Origin: Gamarada debralockiae
Taxonomy: Eukaryota; Ascomycota; Leotiomycetes; Helotiales; Hyphodiscaceae
Direction of reading: 5' to 3'
Length of the DNA: 59,136 nucleotides
Assembly (NCBI GenBank): GCA_002803225.1
Contig: NXFV01000796.1
Span: 1 to 59,136 of the forward strand
The translations under genes and the position numbers were made by a program. The first letter of the stretch is position 1, and each line of letters opens with the position of its first letter. Below, one piece after another: positions 21,401 to 32,722 of the stretch. The notes under the pieces were generated by a model that searched no databases, had not been told where the DNA came from, and saw nothing but the letters and a program-made list of their open reading frames with translations.

Positions 21401-23065
21401 ACTTTGTTGTTGAGCCACCACGCATTGGTTTCGACTCTTCATCGTAGTAACAATTACATGGCCTATGGAAATCAGTCCGTGGATCATTTGAAGTCCAATA
21501 TAACCTGTACACCTGAAGATGGCCAACTTTTCCCATATTTTTACGGCAATGCTTCGTCTCTTGCGAACTCTCCTGCGCTATCGCTGCAGTGGACCACTTT
21601 CGGTGCCAGCTTCAAGGATAGCCTTCGAATGGTACCTAGAAGCTGTTACCTATCTATCTACGGCAGTGCTGACTTGTTCTGGAACGGGCTGAAGTCTCCG
21701 GAGACATTTGTCTGCCTCGGAATAGGGGAAGGTGAAAAAAGTCTGTTCGAGCGTGAAGCAGCAGTAATAACAAATCGCATCATACGTTCTCCCGAAGACT
21801 TCCCGCAAAGTGGAATTGACAATCTTTACTCATTGGAAGACTACCTTCGGGCCATCCAACGGCCTACTATTCCGCAAAATATCCCCAACTTCTGGAGGGA
21901 CGTTCTAGAAATTGGCATGGCTTTGGAATTCTTGCACAGAAGCTTACCTAAGAAAATCCCAAAGTATGGACCAAAAAGCCAGATACTACCAAGTTCATTC
22001 GAGACTGATTGTATAACCAGATATCGATCCAACCTATCCCACCTTGACCTCAGACCCGCAAATATCCCCGAGTCTCGTACAGATGGAGACCCTCCTTATT
22101 GGTGGCGCATCTCTGAATTCTGTATTTCTACGCTGAACTCCCACAAAACAGACGTGGAAGTCGGCCAGGATTCTACTGAGAAAACGTATGGTCAGTATTC
22201 ACACCCCCTTCAAGGAGGGCTACATAGGCTTATCATAGTAGACTGTAAATATGACTCTCCAGCCAAGTGTAATCTGCGCAGATGCAGCCAGGCCTGGTCC
22301 CTTCCTTACCTAGAATTCATGAGTTGGATCGATGGTCTGAAAGCAAAACCTGACGACCGGGGTGCATCGTTCCCTTTTGCCTCAGATCTTGCTTACAATC
22401 TTCAGAATACTATTCGCATGTCCCGGCCTTGCGAAGAATTGATGCTCAGTCATACTCGTAGCCAATGGGCGTTGGAGGAGCTCCGCAACCTGGGAGAGCT
22501 GTCAGATCGTATCATCAAAGCTGTCTCCGATGACTTGATTATGGAGTTATTGCGTGTGACGAGTGATAAAGCAAGTCTACATCGTCTATTATACAAAACG
22601 GATCTAATGAGGCAAGATTGGTCGCACATGAATAAAAAGTCACTCTCAGTTTGGTTGATATCCACACGTGACCGACATCCAAGCACCACGCCCATGGACA
22701 TCGAAGGTCCAGAAAATCTCTTGTATGAACACGATGATCTGGAATATTCTATGGACCGCGAAACAGACCCCGAAGAGGATCCAAATAACGTACCCCGGAC
22801 ATCTTCCTTGGATCAGGAAATGAAGCACTACTTTTGGGATTCTGACGGGGATTCAAATAACGTACGCGGGATATCTTCTTTCGATCAGGAAATGGAGCAC
22901 TACCTTTGGAAGTGGGACAGATACTGGCTAGAGGGCTGGCTCCGAGATGAGAGGGACTTCAAATCGTTTTCGGTTATGGAATACGATCCGTTTCAGGAAG
23001 CAAGGAGAGAGTTGCATGCGCAGCTGCTCAAAAACGCGGTGAACAGCTATTTCAGTACGTTGTGA
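18429..23065 (+). CDS. C2H2 zinc finger - protein kinase - degenerate second kinase protein
   Basis: Start ATG at 18429 (MPERASNPFMG). A clear intron (~18823-18886, GTACGC...CTCAG) joins MPN to HASQTAAF. Between ~19270 and 19440 the frame moves from one phase to the next, so a further intron is needed whose sites I cannot fix. Then come zinc fingers at ~19635-19960 (C-x4-C-x12-H-x4-H; a looser one; CPFCSVQFSTSTLCLDHMMVH), an Asp run, a 57-base in-frame intron (20376-20432), and a kinase domain: glycine loop GELGRGGFGVV (~20480), Lys in ARKVV, catalytic loop HGDIKPKNIL (HGD in place of HRD, ~20845), DFG (~20907), APE (~20988). A second kinase-like stretch follows: DVLEIGMALEFLHRSL, SHLDLRPANI (~22040) and WRISEFCIS where DFG would be (~22105). 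The C-terminus has a 72-base tandem duplication. A signalling role, perhaps in cell-identity or immune-type responses, is inference only. Confidence 0.8.
20111..20158 (+). repeat. GAC/GAT trinucleotide run inside the kinase gene
   Basis: An uninterrupted stretch of aspartate codons between the zinc fingers and the kinase domain, mixing GAC and GAT. It forms a disordered acidic linker. Confidence 0.85.
22778..22909 (+). repeat. 72-base tandem duplication in the kinase gene C-terminus
   Basis: Two diverged copies (22778-22849 and 22850-22909) encode D-x-NNV-x-R-x-SS-x-DQEM-x-HY-x-W. The protein repeat is better conserved than chance, with changes such as SSLDQEMKHYFW against SSFDQEMEHYLW. Confidence 0.8.
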
Positions 23066-24247
23066 GCTGTATAAATGTTGATTACGTTGATTTAATCAGG
23101 CGTATGGGATTTGGGTGGATTTGTTTGCCTGGGTATAGATAGATTTTCCCGGGCTGGCGTTATGATTAGGAGAGGACCTCTAGAAGTCATCGATCAGATT
23201 TGTGGCACGACTTCAAAACACAGAGCACCGGAGTGGGAGTAGGGGATGGACGAAGGAAGGGGCCTCTGAAGCGAGGCCAGCAGGAGGCAGAGCCAAAGAA
23301 ACGGCGAGGACGACCTCGGAAGCAGACATGAGGCTGTGGCTGCTAACAGGCCCTTACTCACATATTGTGGCTACGTGCAGTGACATATTTGTCGGAAATA
23401 ATTCATGGTTTATACGATAAGTCACGCTGTCATTTATCCATGCTATATTTGTACCGCACAGCTTTCCTAAACCTTTCATAGCAAACAATGTGCCTCACAA
23501 ATGCTGATGATGCCTTATACTTGCCTCCCATACTCATTTGCCTGAATCTCCTTTCCTATAAGGCTTGTCGCCTGGCCTTGTTATTCCAAAACAGGAAACG
23601 CCGTAATCTCAAAAATCTTTAATTTTTCGAGCCTTTTCCCTTCCCCTCCCAAGGAGTAATCCAAGCCGTGATCTGCAAGGGGGCAACTTGTCGCAAGTTG
23701 CTTATCGGTGGCGTCTGAAATTAATTTTTAATCGAAGCGAGGTCACGGGACGCCTTATCCCACCTAATCGCGCCCGCCGGCAGCCATGGCTAGCTAAGTA
23801 GGCGGTCAATTCCACGTTTCAAGCACGTTAACGATAAGGTTATACCGCGGGAAGTCCTGCCTGGCGAACCCACAGGGAATGATCCGTTTCGGCGATGCTA
23901 AAGTTCGGTTCGATCTGTTCCGTGCTTCTGGTTCGTTAAAATGCCAAGGCTACTCCTGCTGGAAGAAGGTTCCTAGATTGAAAACCTAGAACTCGTTTTG
24001 GCCTATGAGGTCTATGTTTTTCTCGTGGCGGCTGCATACCATGAGGCTGCAGTTGCCAAGTCTACCCCTGTGGGGCAGCAGTGATCCAGTGCGTCGGGAA
24101 CGTTTAGAACCTTCTATCGTGAGGTTATTCCCAAATGCCAAGTGCTGTGCCTGAGCAGGAACATTCTCACCACACTGGTGCAAACCTTCTTTGCTACGAT
24201 AAAGCTATTTTGAGCAGCCAAGTAGTCAAGAGCCAGAAGCAATCAAC
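23066..24247. other. Intergenic, with an AT-hook-like open stretch and a perfect hairpin
   Basis: At ~23210-23331 one frame reads ...KRGQQEAEPKKRRGRPRKQT then stop, a classic AT-hook (RGRP) in basic context, but no start codon or splice partner was found; it may be a gene remnant. At 23683-23701 there is a perfect inverted repeat (8-base arms, 3-base loop). Nothing else recognised. Confidence 0.4.
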
Positions 24248-24255
24248 TATATATA
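24248..24255 (+). promoter_or_regulatory. TATA box of the small secreted-protein gene
   Basis: TATATATA lies 140 bases before the ATG at 24395, followed by a C/A-rich leader with CATC, CAACAC and CAACC repeats, typical of well-expressed fungal genes. Confidence 0.45.
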
Positions 24256-24394
24256 CTGTATTGGAATCAACTCTTTATCCGCATCAAACAGCATCTTCAA
24301 CACTCAACAAGCACTTCAATAGCTCTCCAACCAACCAACCACATTTCACAACTTCTCTGCACTCCGCTTAACTTTCCAATCAACGCAAATCAAA

Positions 24395-24837
24395 ATGGTT
24401 CAATTCACCACCACAATCACCACCCTCGCCGTCCTCTCCGCAGGCCAAGCCATCGCCGCCGGGGCCGTCATCGGCAGAATCGCAGCCGAAGCCGCAGGAG
24501 CAGCCCTTACAGGCGTCAGTTCAGGCCAAAAGATGCGCCGCGTCGTCCGCCGCACCGACGACCTGTCCATCGTTCCTCAACCTTCCCCGACTGCATGAAC
24601 GCTGTGGAAGAAACTAACATCCAGAAAGTTATCAACCCAGACCACACAGTCATCATGACCGGTCTCCCTCCTGTGTGCATCGCGGAGGTCAATACTTACA
24701 ACGCCCTCCCCAACCTCGCTGATCTGATCAAAGTTCAGGGAGAGGTTTCTGTTAACAGCACGACGATCAAGATTTCGGGTTTACCGAGTTCGTTGACGAC
24801 GTATTTGGAGAGCTTGTATGAACATGATCAGAACTAA
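24395..24837 (+). CDS. Small secreted protein, reading frame broken near 24580
   Basis: It starts MVQFTTTITTLAVLSAGQAIA, a good signal peptide, followed by an Ala/Gly-rich stretch and basic KMRRVVRRT. The first frame stops at 24598. An overlapping frame supplies FPDC immediately before MNAVEETNIQ and continues to GLPPVCIAEVNTYNALPN and the end at 24837, so two cysteines and an acidic-hydrophobic domain would belong to one ~145-residue protein. No GT-AG pair that keeps FPDC can join the frames, so a one- or two-base indel, real or a sequencing error, is the simplest reading. Promoter and leader look normal. Possibly an effector-type protein, but nothing in it proves that. Confidence 0.55.
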
Positions 24838-25337
24838 GTTGTTGGGCAATGAGGACTTGGATTTCCCTTCAGTTGGGGGTTTGGAGGGCATCGGTACGGC
24901 GTATCAAAAGTGGGTAGAGGGTCGTAGCATGACGGGATGCATGATATTGAGCAATCGTTTCGGACTGGGTGTTAGATATGTGCATAGCTTGAGTTTTTGA
25001 TAGCTGCAAGCAACTGGATTTTGGCTCGAAACTCGACACTTGGTTTTGATCTCCACCGTTGTGACATTCAATACCACGGCCTGTTGAATGTACTGCCATC
25101 ATTCTGACTCATAATCGACCCTTCCGGTAAATCGCTTCTCAAGGTCCATATCAGATCGCAAATCGATAATAAACAGTTATCTCATGGTATTAGCTAAGAA
25201 GTAGGGTATATCACAGATCATTCCCCAGGCGCCCGTATCATGCCAGAAAGATCAAGCACCCATTCCGCACCCAAAACCCATCATTTTTCCTGTCATTATC
25301 GCCCGGATATCTCTAGAACACGATGAATTCGATACAA
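24838..25337. other. Intergenic, convergent 3' ends
   Basis: Space between the small secreted-protein gene and the 3' end of the PHD-finger gene; no gene recognised. Confidence 0.4.
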
Positions 25338-27429
25338 TCACGTGAACTCCTTTTGCCACTTAACCAGTTGCCTTGTCAAAACATCCATCATCTCCAAACA
25401 ACTCAGGTCCTTGAACTCCTTTTCAACCACTGCTGGAGTACTGCCGCCTGTTCCCCCGCCCTCTCCCTGATTCCCATTAACCCTTATCATAGGCAAACCC
25501 TCCGCAATACCCAGCATCAGCTTCTCCGCCGCGTCTCCAGACGCCGGCGATATAGGTTCTGACGCCATCTCTAGTTGTGTCCGGGATATAAACTCCAGGA
25601 TGGCCGCTACGCGCTTCTTCATATCCGTCATAGTGACCTTGCTATTTCCACTGCCCTTTGATTTCGAGGGCTTGCCTTCATTTACAGATCCCCGAGCACT
25701 CTGCACACCGTTTTCGTCGTTTCGAGGTACGTCGCGGGATTGTGATCGGCCTGGTGATGGATCGTCGCCATCTTGTTGGAGATCTCGATCTTTTGTGTAT
25801 TGGTTCTTGCCCAGTTTTCCTTTTCGGGCGTTGGGGGGCCGCCCGCCTTTTCGGTGTGAGGTGCTGGTTTGATTAGGGGGTGGTGTGTCGGGTGTCGCTA
25901 CTTGGGAGGAGGGTGGATCGAGGGGCTGAGCTGCTACTTCTGTGCTCTTCTTCGCCGATGATTGCACCATTGGGGGTGTTTCTTCAGGAGGTTCTGACTC
26001 TATAGTGGCAGTAAGTAAGAGATTCTTGATGATGGCGTTGAAACAAGACTCACCAACTCTCCGACGCTCAGCACGCCCTTCCCGCTTCTTTTTGGCCTCC
26101 AGTCGCGATCTTTCTCGCTCTTCTCTCAACTCCTTTTCTCTATGATTCCGCGCCGCCGCTCCTCTTATCTTCTTCGCTCCTCCATTCCGTGCACTTGGAC
26201 CGTCATCCGAGTCTGCTGCCTGGGATGTAAGTCGTCGCTGATCTCGAGATGGCGATGGAGAGGCTGATGCTGTTCGCTGTCTCTTCACCCCTTCAGGTTT
26301 CCTGCAAGAAGTCAGCCACGTCCCGAATCTCACTACTTGATCGCTTACTCTTCGCTATCGCTCCGGCCTCGTTTCCCACGTCGTGCTCCACCATCAGTGC
26401 TTTCACCACTCTTCTCCCCTTTGCTGGCCTCGATCGCTCTCCGTAATTGCTCCTCTTCATCATATGCAGCGTCCCTACTGTTCATCGTCGACCGTCGTTT
26501 TGCGCTTTGAAGAGTGGACGAGGCACGGCCACCTCGTGGAGATCGTGTGCCATCTTTGGAAAAGGAGGCGGCTCGAGAGGTCGTCCGCGAATAATTCTGG
26601 TAAAGAGGGAGGTAATGAGAATAGCGTTGCCTGCGTTCCATCATATTAGCGATTTTCTCGAAATACTATTTGAAGTAGCGAGTGTTTGTGGAAATTCCAG
26701 CGCACTTGAAGCAGCCAGCCTTGTGAGACTTGATCTGCGCCACGTTCTCGCGTCAGGGCTGACGGGATGAATTGGCGGCCAAAGAGAGCTGTATTCCAGA
26801 CAATTGGGAATTACGTACCCATTCGGAGCTGTAAATATCTTGTGTAGATCCTTCCGACACTCTTCGCAGAAATATTCGTCAGGACTTGCTTCTTCGTTCA
26901 TTATTCCGACGCAACCACCGTGTTGCCACACCTTGCAAATGTCGCATTGTAGAAAAAACCCGGACAGTTCCTCTGTCACATCTGCCACTGTAATTATAGG
27001 TTCTTCGATGCCTTGTCTTACTCCGTGCTTGCTATCATCGTCGCCGAGTGGTGGTGGGCCTGGATAGTCGTCGTAGCCACAGATGCAGCGAACGGTACCA
27101 TCGTCCTCTGCGTCTTCTTCTGTGCCATTCGTCATCTCGACTTCGATCGTTTGTACTTTCGTGCCCTTGTTATCTCTTTCGTCGCCTCGAGCGCGTTTTC
27201 GACGTGTCTGAATTGTGTCTTCGGGGACAGCGGTGATGGTGTCTTCTGGGGGTTCAGAGGAGAGGGAGCCTGAGGGCGTCGACTTTCGCGGCGATTCTGT
27301 TTTCTGATGAGATCGTGTAGCTCGATCGGCGCGGCCAGAGGAATTTGAAGAGGCCGAGGAATGATGCGAGGTGGATTGTAGAGGTTGACTGGAGCGGGCA
27401 GCCCTTGAAGAGCGCCTCGTCGTGTCCAT
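25338..27429 (-). CDS. CTI6: PHD-finger protein, CTI6-like (Rpd3L histone deacetylase complex)
   Basis: Start ATG at 27429 (MDTTRRSSRAARSS). The disordered Ser-rich N-terminus is followed by a PHD finger: CICGYDDYPG, then FFLQCDICKVWQHGGCVG, then EYFCEECRKDLH, with all Cys4-His-Cys3 ligands present. An intron beginning GTACGT (~26813) joins TAPNG to QRYSHYLPLYQNYSR, the block that follows the PHD finger in CTI6 proteins. Two more introns separate a KRGRSDSEE exon, a basic coiled-coil-like exon (NHREKELREERERSR), and a C-terminal exon ending LVKWQKEFT. In yeast, CTI6 links the Rpd3 deacetylase to chromatin and iron- or glucose-related regulation (family knowledge). Four exons, intact. Confidence 0.85.
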
Positions 27430-28642
27430 TTTGCTAATTTATAGCGACCCTTTGCCGTGACGTTCCAAATAATATAAACTGGTCGTAATTACGTATTCGA
27501 CGTGTTCGCAGTCGGAAATTGAACCGGATTTCGAATTCGAGCGGAGGTCGGGAAGCTTCAATCGACGGACTTTCTCACTAGGTAGGTATCCAGAGATTGG
27601 CAAGGAAGTGGATTGGGAGGGACTCGAGAGTCTAGAGAACACCGAGAGGATGGGCGACCTTCAAAAATAAAAGAATAGAATTCTGGTCGATCATGGCGGA
27701 GACTGTAGGTTGAAGTGAAGGTGGGTGAGTTGGATAGTTGGTCGTGGAAGGAAGAAATTGTAAGAGATCACTGAAAGTTACGCCCACCAACACTCCTCGA
27801 AGAATTGGGCCGGCGCCATCCCAAGCTCTCCCATTTTTGGTTGCGCGAAGCGGGGATTTCAAAAGACTAATCCAGGACAGGTGACTGCAGCGACCTCTGA
27901 CTGCGGAAAATCACGTGTAATTACATACTCAATTTTTGGAGTGAAGTGTCTACGATGGGTTTAGTTCGCTAACACCTCACATTATCAACCAAAAACGTCC
28001 CGAATTCGTCACCGAACACTGTCTTTTGCTGCCATTGAACGATTACAAGTCCAGGATATATTTTGTTCTTTTGTTGCTCTTCCTCTTGTTCATCTGACAC
28101 CCTCATCCTTTTTCAGATTGCTGGACAAACGAACACCCGGTGCTTTCTTGTGAGGGGACTGGCTGATGAGCAATCAGAGAGGTACGACCCACCGCACTTG
28201 ATCTCAAGCCCTGAAAGTCGTGGATGGTGTTCTGGCTCTATTTAAGGCTACTTGATATATTGGGAAGATAGGACATAGATTGGGAAGGCATAGATTTAAT
28301 AGGAATTTAGCTAATACGGTATCTTGAAGCATAAGATAGGAGAGGCATTAGGAAAAGAAATTTTAAATCCGACGACGGACTATCGATACGATTTTGGATA
28401 TTCTTACCCTCGAGAACTTTCAGGGGAAAAGATCTGTTGGGAGGCAGTCCGGCCAAATTCTGCGTTTGTGATGGGTATGCCATTCTCAGCCGCCACGTTC
28501 CAGAAAGATGTCTACTCCAACCAAGGCCTGTGGACTTGGAAGGCATCCGAATGTTCTTATCTTAGGAATTTTTTTGTTTCTGCTTGGCTAATTTTGGCAT
28601 TTCTTTGTTATCTTAGGCTACACTCCCGAATCACCAAGAGAC
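27430..28642. other. Divergent intergenic region
   Basis: Shared upstream region of the minus-strand PHD gene and the plus-strand gene at 28643. An acceptor-like TTATCTTAG lies ~25 bases before the right-hand ATG, so a 5' UTR intron is likely there. Short frames (27632-27862, 28324-28698) have no recognised domain. Confidence 0.45.
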
Positions 28643-30361
28643 ATGTCTCCAGAAGCAGCCTCTCCATATCCAGACCGGCCGATTCGTCCTTTACCTAAGA
28701 GACCCCTTCGTGAACGCCTTTCTCCAGATGTTGCACAGTCAATAAAGTACCCACCCGCCCCGAAAACCACGACCCCGTTGTTCTACTATGGATATAATCT
28801 GCCAGAGTCTGGGCCAAACGGGGTGGTAGAAGCACAGCATCCGAGCGAGCGCGAAAGGGCTGATGAAATCGAGCGAACCTATATCTCGAGGCGGAATGGA
28901 GAAGAGTTGGATAGTGACGAGGACGAACAGGCGTATCGTAGTCGAATATACTCTAGGCCTTCAGCAGACCCCACTGGTCGGTCATATCGTTATGTTCAAA
29001 AGCCGGACTCAAAACACCCAAATCCGCAGCCTCCCGCATCTACGGCCTCATCAGCAGATGGATATGACTCCTTTGAGAACACAAACAACAAGAAGAAGCG
29101 GAAGATACCCACACCCGGTGATTCAAATTTGAATGGAGTTCATTTGTTGAGTGATATGGCTGGTATGGGAATATCTGGGCCAGATGATTTAGTTGAAGAT
29201 GTTGGAAATGTTGGGGCAACATATCATGGTTCAATGAATGCGGCTCAAGGAATTTCTGGTCCGGGAAGGGGCAGGTATGGTCGCATAAGAAATGGCAGGA
29301 GCCCTCTGAGAACCTTATCCGATGCTACAAGCAATTGGGGAAACGGACGTACAACTAAACAAAGACAAGCTCAGTGGCCACCGACCAGTAAGTGTATATA
29401 TTCAGCTTTCGTGGTCATGAAGATTCACTAACGTCCCATAGACGAAACGACTGGTATTATCTCGGAATCAATTGCAACCGCGAATGCTGAGAAGATACCA
29501 ATTACGCCATCACGAGGACAAGAGAACGTCAGTATTCTACAACAAGTCTCCAAAAAATCAAGCCCCGCGTCAACCCAATTCACATTCACTTGCGATTCTC
29601 AAGTACCTGCGACAATACCTTGGCCAGGACCACCAAACTCTACAAGCATGCATCAAAGTCCAGCTGCAAGAATGAGTACTCACGCAACTCAAACAAGCCC
29701 TCACATACCTTCAAACCTCAATACTCCCGCCGCTGTCACACAAGCCAAGCAAGGTCTTCCTGCGTCACAACAACCATCAAACACACCAAAGCAGCCTCCC
29801 CCACCAACTGCGCCGCCCAAGAAGACTCGTCGTCGACCTGCTGCGAAGGAGTATCTCATTGCTGCACGCCAACGTCGTGAGCAACAGAAATGGCGAAACG
29901 ATCACCATCCCATCCCGCGCGAAGATCAGTGGACCTGTGAATTCTGCGAATATGAACAAATCTTTGGCACACCTCCCGTTGCTCTGATCAAGCAGTACGA
30001 GATCAAGGATCGACATGCCAGGAAGCAGGAGGCGGAAAGGCGACGATTGCTGGAGAAGGCGAAGATGAAGGGACGGAAGGGAAAGAAGGGAAGCAAGGTT
30101 GCCCCGAAGGCTGCAACAGCTCTACAACAAGCCCAACAGACTCAGCAATCTGCCTCGTTAAATCACAGTCAGAGCCAGAGTCAGGGAACGCAGAGTGAGG
30201 AGTACTACGAGGATGAGTACGATGACGAATATGCTCAAGATGATCCACCACCACCTTCTCCCGTTGGAACCTCGCTGGCTTATCAACACAAGCCTGCTCT
30301 GGCGGATTCGGGCAAGGCAATTGGAGTTGGAGGTGCAAGCACCGGCGATCACGGAACTTGA
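28643..30361 (+). CDS. Low-complexity protein with C-terminal CxxC motif, function unknown
   Basis: Start ATG at 28643 (MSPEAASPYPDRPIRPLPKR). One clear intron (donor GTAAGTG near 29391, acceptor CCATAG near 29441) joins WPPTN to ETTGIISES. The protein is ~550 residues: a Pro/Ser-rich disordered N-terminus with KKRKIP (possible nuclear signal), then TRRRPAAKEYLIAARQRRE, WTCEFCEYEQIFGTPP (single C-x2-C), a highly basic helix (ARKQEAERRRLLEKAK, then KGRKGKKGSK), a Gln/Ser tract and an acidic DEYDDEYAQD segment. The C-x2-C plus basic helix is conserved-looking, but the family is not recognised. A nuclear location is inferred from composition. Confidence 0.7.
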
Positions 30362-31123
30362 CGACAAGGGTCGATAAGTGGACATGCACCTTGGTGTGTT
30401 CTCTAGCGATCGACTTCGGAGTTCTATGAGACATTCTGACAACGAATATCCAACTTTTGACTTCTTTTCGCGCTTCAGTCAATACCATTTGGCTTCTGCT
30501 TACGAGTACATATTTCCTTGTGTCTTTTCAACCCATCCAGCATTACATTAGCGTCGAACGAGCATCAGCGGCGGCGCATCACATTCACACATCACATCAC
30601 AAGAACCTACCCCCCACCACCCCTGATCTGTTTCGTTATTCAACTCCCCTCACACCCAATCACATCAATCAGGAATGCATAAAGGTCTGGCAGGTGTTAT
30701 TCTAGGGATTCTTCTGCGAGCTGCTCAGGCGAGCGAATGGACTTACGTTCTTGGGATTTACCTACCTGGCTTGTACAGGAGCGAGAGGGTTAGCTGGCTG
30801 CAGACTAGATTATGAATGCATTCTCATGATAGATCCGCTGCCATGTTTTTTTCTTATGTGAATTCACGGATGGTGATTTCTGTGATATCATATGGACATG
30901 ACAGCCCCGGGTCGTTCAAGGAACGATCTCTACTGACAGATGCTGGCACTACCTGTAGATCGCCATTCCTCACTGCAAACAAGCTAACAAATGCTGTATT
31001 TGTGCCGCGTAACCAATTCTTATTCCCTCATTTTCAATGCATGAACCATCAGGATACTGTACAGCCTTACTCATTACAAGCCTCAAGCTGCTTGATCCCC
31101 CTTTTTCTACTTTTCAGAGAGCT
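30362..31123. other. Intergenic, convergent 3' ends
   Basis: Between the 3' ends of the gene at 28643 and isovaleryl-CoA dehydrogenase. No gene recognised. Confidence 0.45.
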
Positions 31124-32455
31124 CTATTGTGCATAGCTGCTATACTCCTTATTGAACGCCCTTCCAATGACAATTTTCCGCACTTCAGTTGTCCCAGCGC
31201 CAATTTCATACAATTTCGCACTTGATCCAAAATTAGCAGGATTCAAAAACCAAAACTCAAGAACTTACTCTCGCACCAGCCTACTAGCAGGCATCTCCTC
31301 CACATACCCCATACCTCCCAGCAACTGCACACAATCCAACGCACACTCCGTCGCCCGCTCCGCTGCATACAAAATGGCCCCCGCACAATCTTGCGTCCTG
31401 ATCTCTCCACCCTCATCCACCTTCCTTGCAGTCTCATAAGTATAGCTCCTCGACGCTTGTAGTTTGGTATACATATCCGCCAGCTTCCCTTGCACTAGCT
31501 GGTTGTGTGCAATGGGTTGACCAAATTGTTTTCTTTGGTGTGTGAATGGGAGAGCGACGTCTAGGGCCGCTTGCATGATCCCCAGGGGCCCGGCACTCAG
31601 GACTAGACGCTCAAGATCCAGGCCTTCCATGAGAACCTTTACGCCGCGGTTTAGAGAGCCGAGAACGTTTTCTTTAGGTACGAAGACTCCGTCGAAGACT
31701 AGTTCGCCTGTGTTGGAGCCACGCATCCCCATCTTATCCAACTTTCTAGCACAGCTAAACCCCTCGAACTCCTTCTGTACAATAAATGCAGTAATCCCTT
31801 TTGAGCCGGCGTCGGGCTCGGTTTTCGCGTACACGACGATGAAATCCGCGTCCGGCCCATTGGTAATCCACATCTTGGTCCCGTTCAACACGTAGCCTCC
31901 ATCCACCTCCTTCGCTGTCATCCGCATGCTGACTACATCGCTGCCCGCTCCACTCTCTGACATAGCCAAAGCTCCCACTTTGGTCCCCGCTATCAGCCCT
32001 GGCAGGAACTTGGCTTTCTGCTCTGGATTCCCATTTAACTGCAATTGATTCACGCAGAGCTGGGAATGTGCCGCGTAGCTCAAGCCAATCGATCCAGACG
32101 CTCTAGATATTTCCTCCATAACAACACAATGTGCCTGATATCCCATTGCCAAACCGCCTACATCCTCATCTGCTGTGATTCCTAGGAATCCTGCGTCACC
32201 TAGCTTCGCCCACATTTCGTTGGGGAAGGAGTTTGATTTGTCGGTGTTTGAAGCGACCTCGGGGGAGATTTCGCGGCGGGTGAATTCTTGGACTCGTTCG
32301 CGGAGTTCAAGGAGGTCGGTGGAGGTGGGTGCTTCGAAGCCGCGGGGGTGTTTGGAGGAGGCATTTCGATGTTGGAGTGCGGACAGAGGGATGGAGGGGC
32401 GGAGGTGGAGTGATGGGCGGGTTGTCAAAGACCTGAGAGTTCGGAAAGAAGCCAT
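31124..32455 (-). CDS. ivdA: Isovaleryl-CoA dehydrogenase, mitochondrial
   Basis: FAD enzyme oxidising isovaleryl-CoA to 3-methylcrotonyl-CoA in leucine degradation. Start ATG at 32455 ([15 protein letters not shown]), giving a basic, hydroxylated mitochondrial presequence. Acyl-CoA dehydrogenase blocks follow in order: [32 protein letters not shown] (FAD/substrate loop), [36 protein letters not shown], and [18 protein letters not shown] with the catalytic-type Glu that distinguishes this dehydrogenase. C-terminal [15 protein letters not shown] follows. One intron near 31225-31263 (GTAAGT) joins [17 protein letters not shown]; the stop is at 31124. It is ~430 residues, intact, and divergent from mccB. 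Confidence 0.95.
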
Positions 32456-32722
32456 ATTGTAGAGTTGAAGATTAAAAGAGTAGAGACAAGAGAAGAGCAG
32501 ATATTCTCTTCTCGGCCTACATTGTTGTCTTGTCATCAGAAGTTGTGGAGGAACGAGCCAAAGACAAGGTTCCTGGAGTGTGGGGAAGCTGGCAGGGGCC
32601 CAAAGCCGTCGCTATCCGTGTCCATCTCCAATTCCTTCCTCACGGTCTCCAATCCCCAGATTCATGTAGAACAAATTCTCTCTGCCGCTGCAGCTGCAGC
32701 TTCTCTCTATTTACTTCACACG
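32456..32722. promoter_or_regulatory. Bidirectional promoter between ivdA and mccB
   Basis: Only 267 bases separate the two start codons, so both genes must share upstream control. It contains a CTGCAGCTGCAGC run just left of the mccB ATG. No named factor site is claimed. Confidence 0.6.

Noticed and set aside
25600..27273. Plus-strand frames opposite the PHD-finger gene
   Set aside because: Antisense shadows of Ser/Arg-rich coding sequence; the minus-strand PHD protein explains the region.
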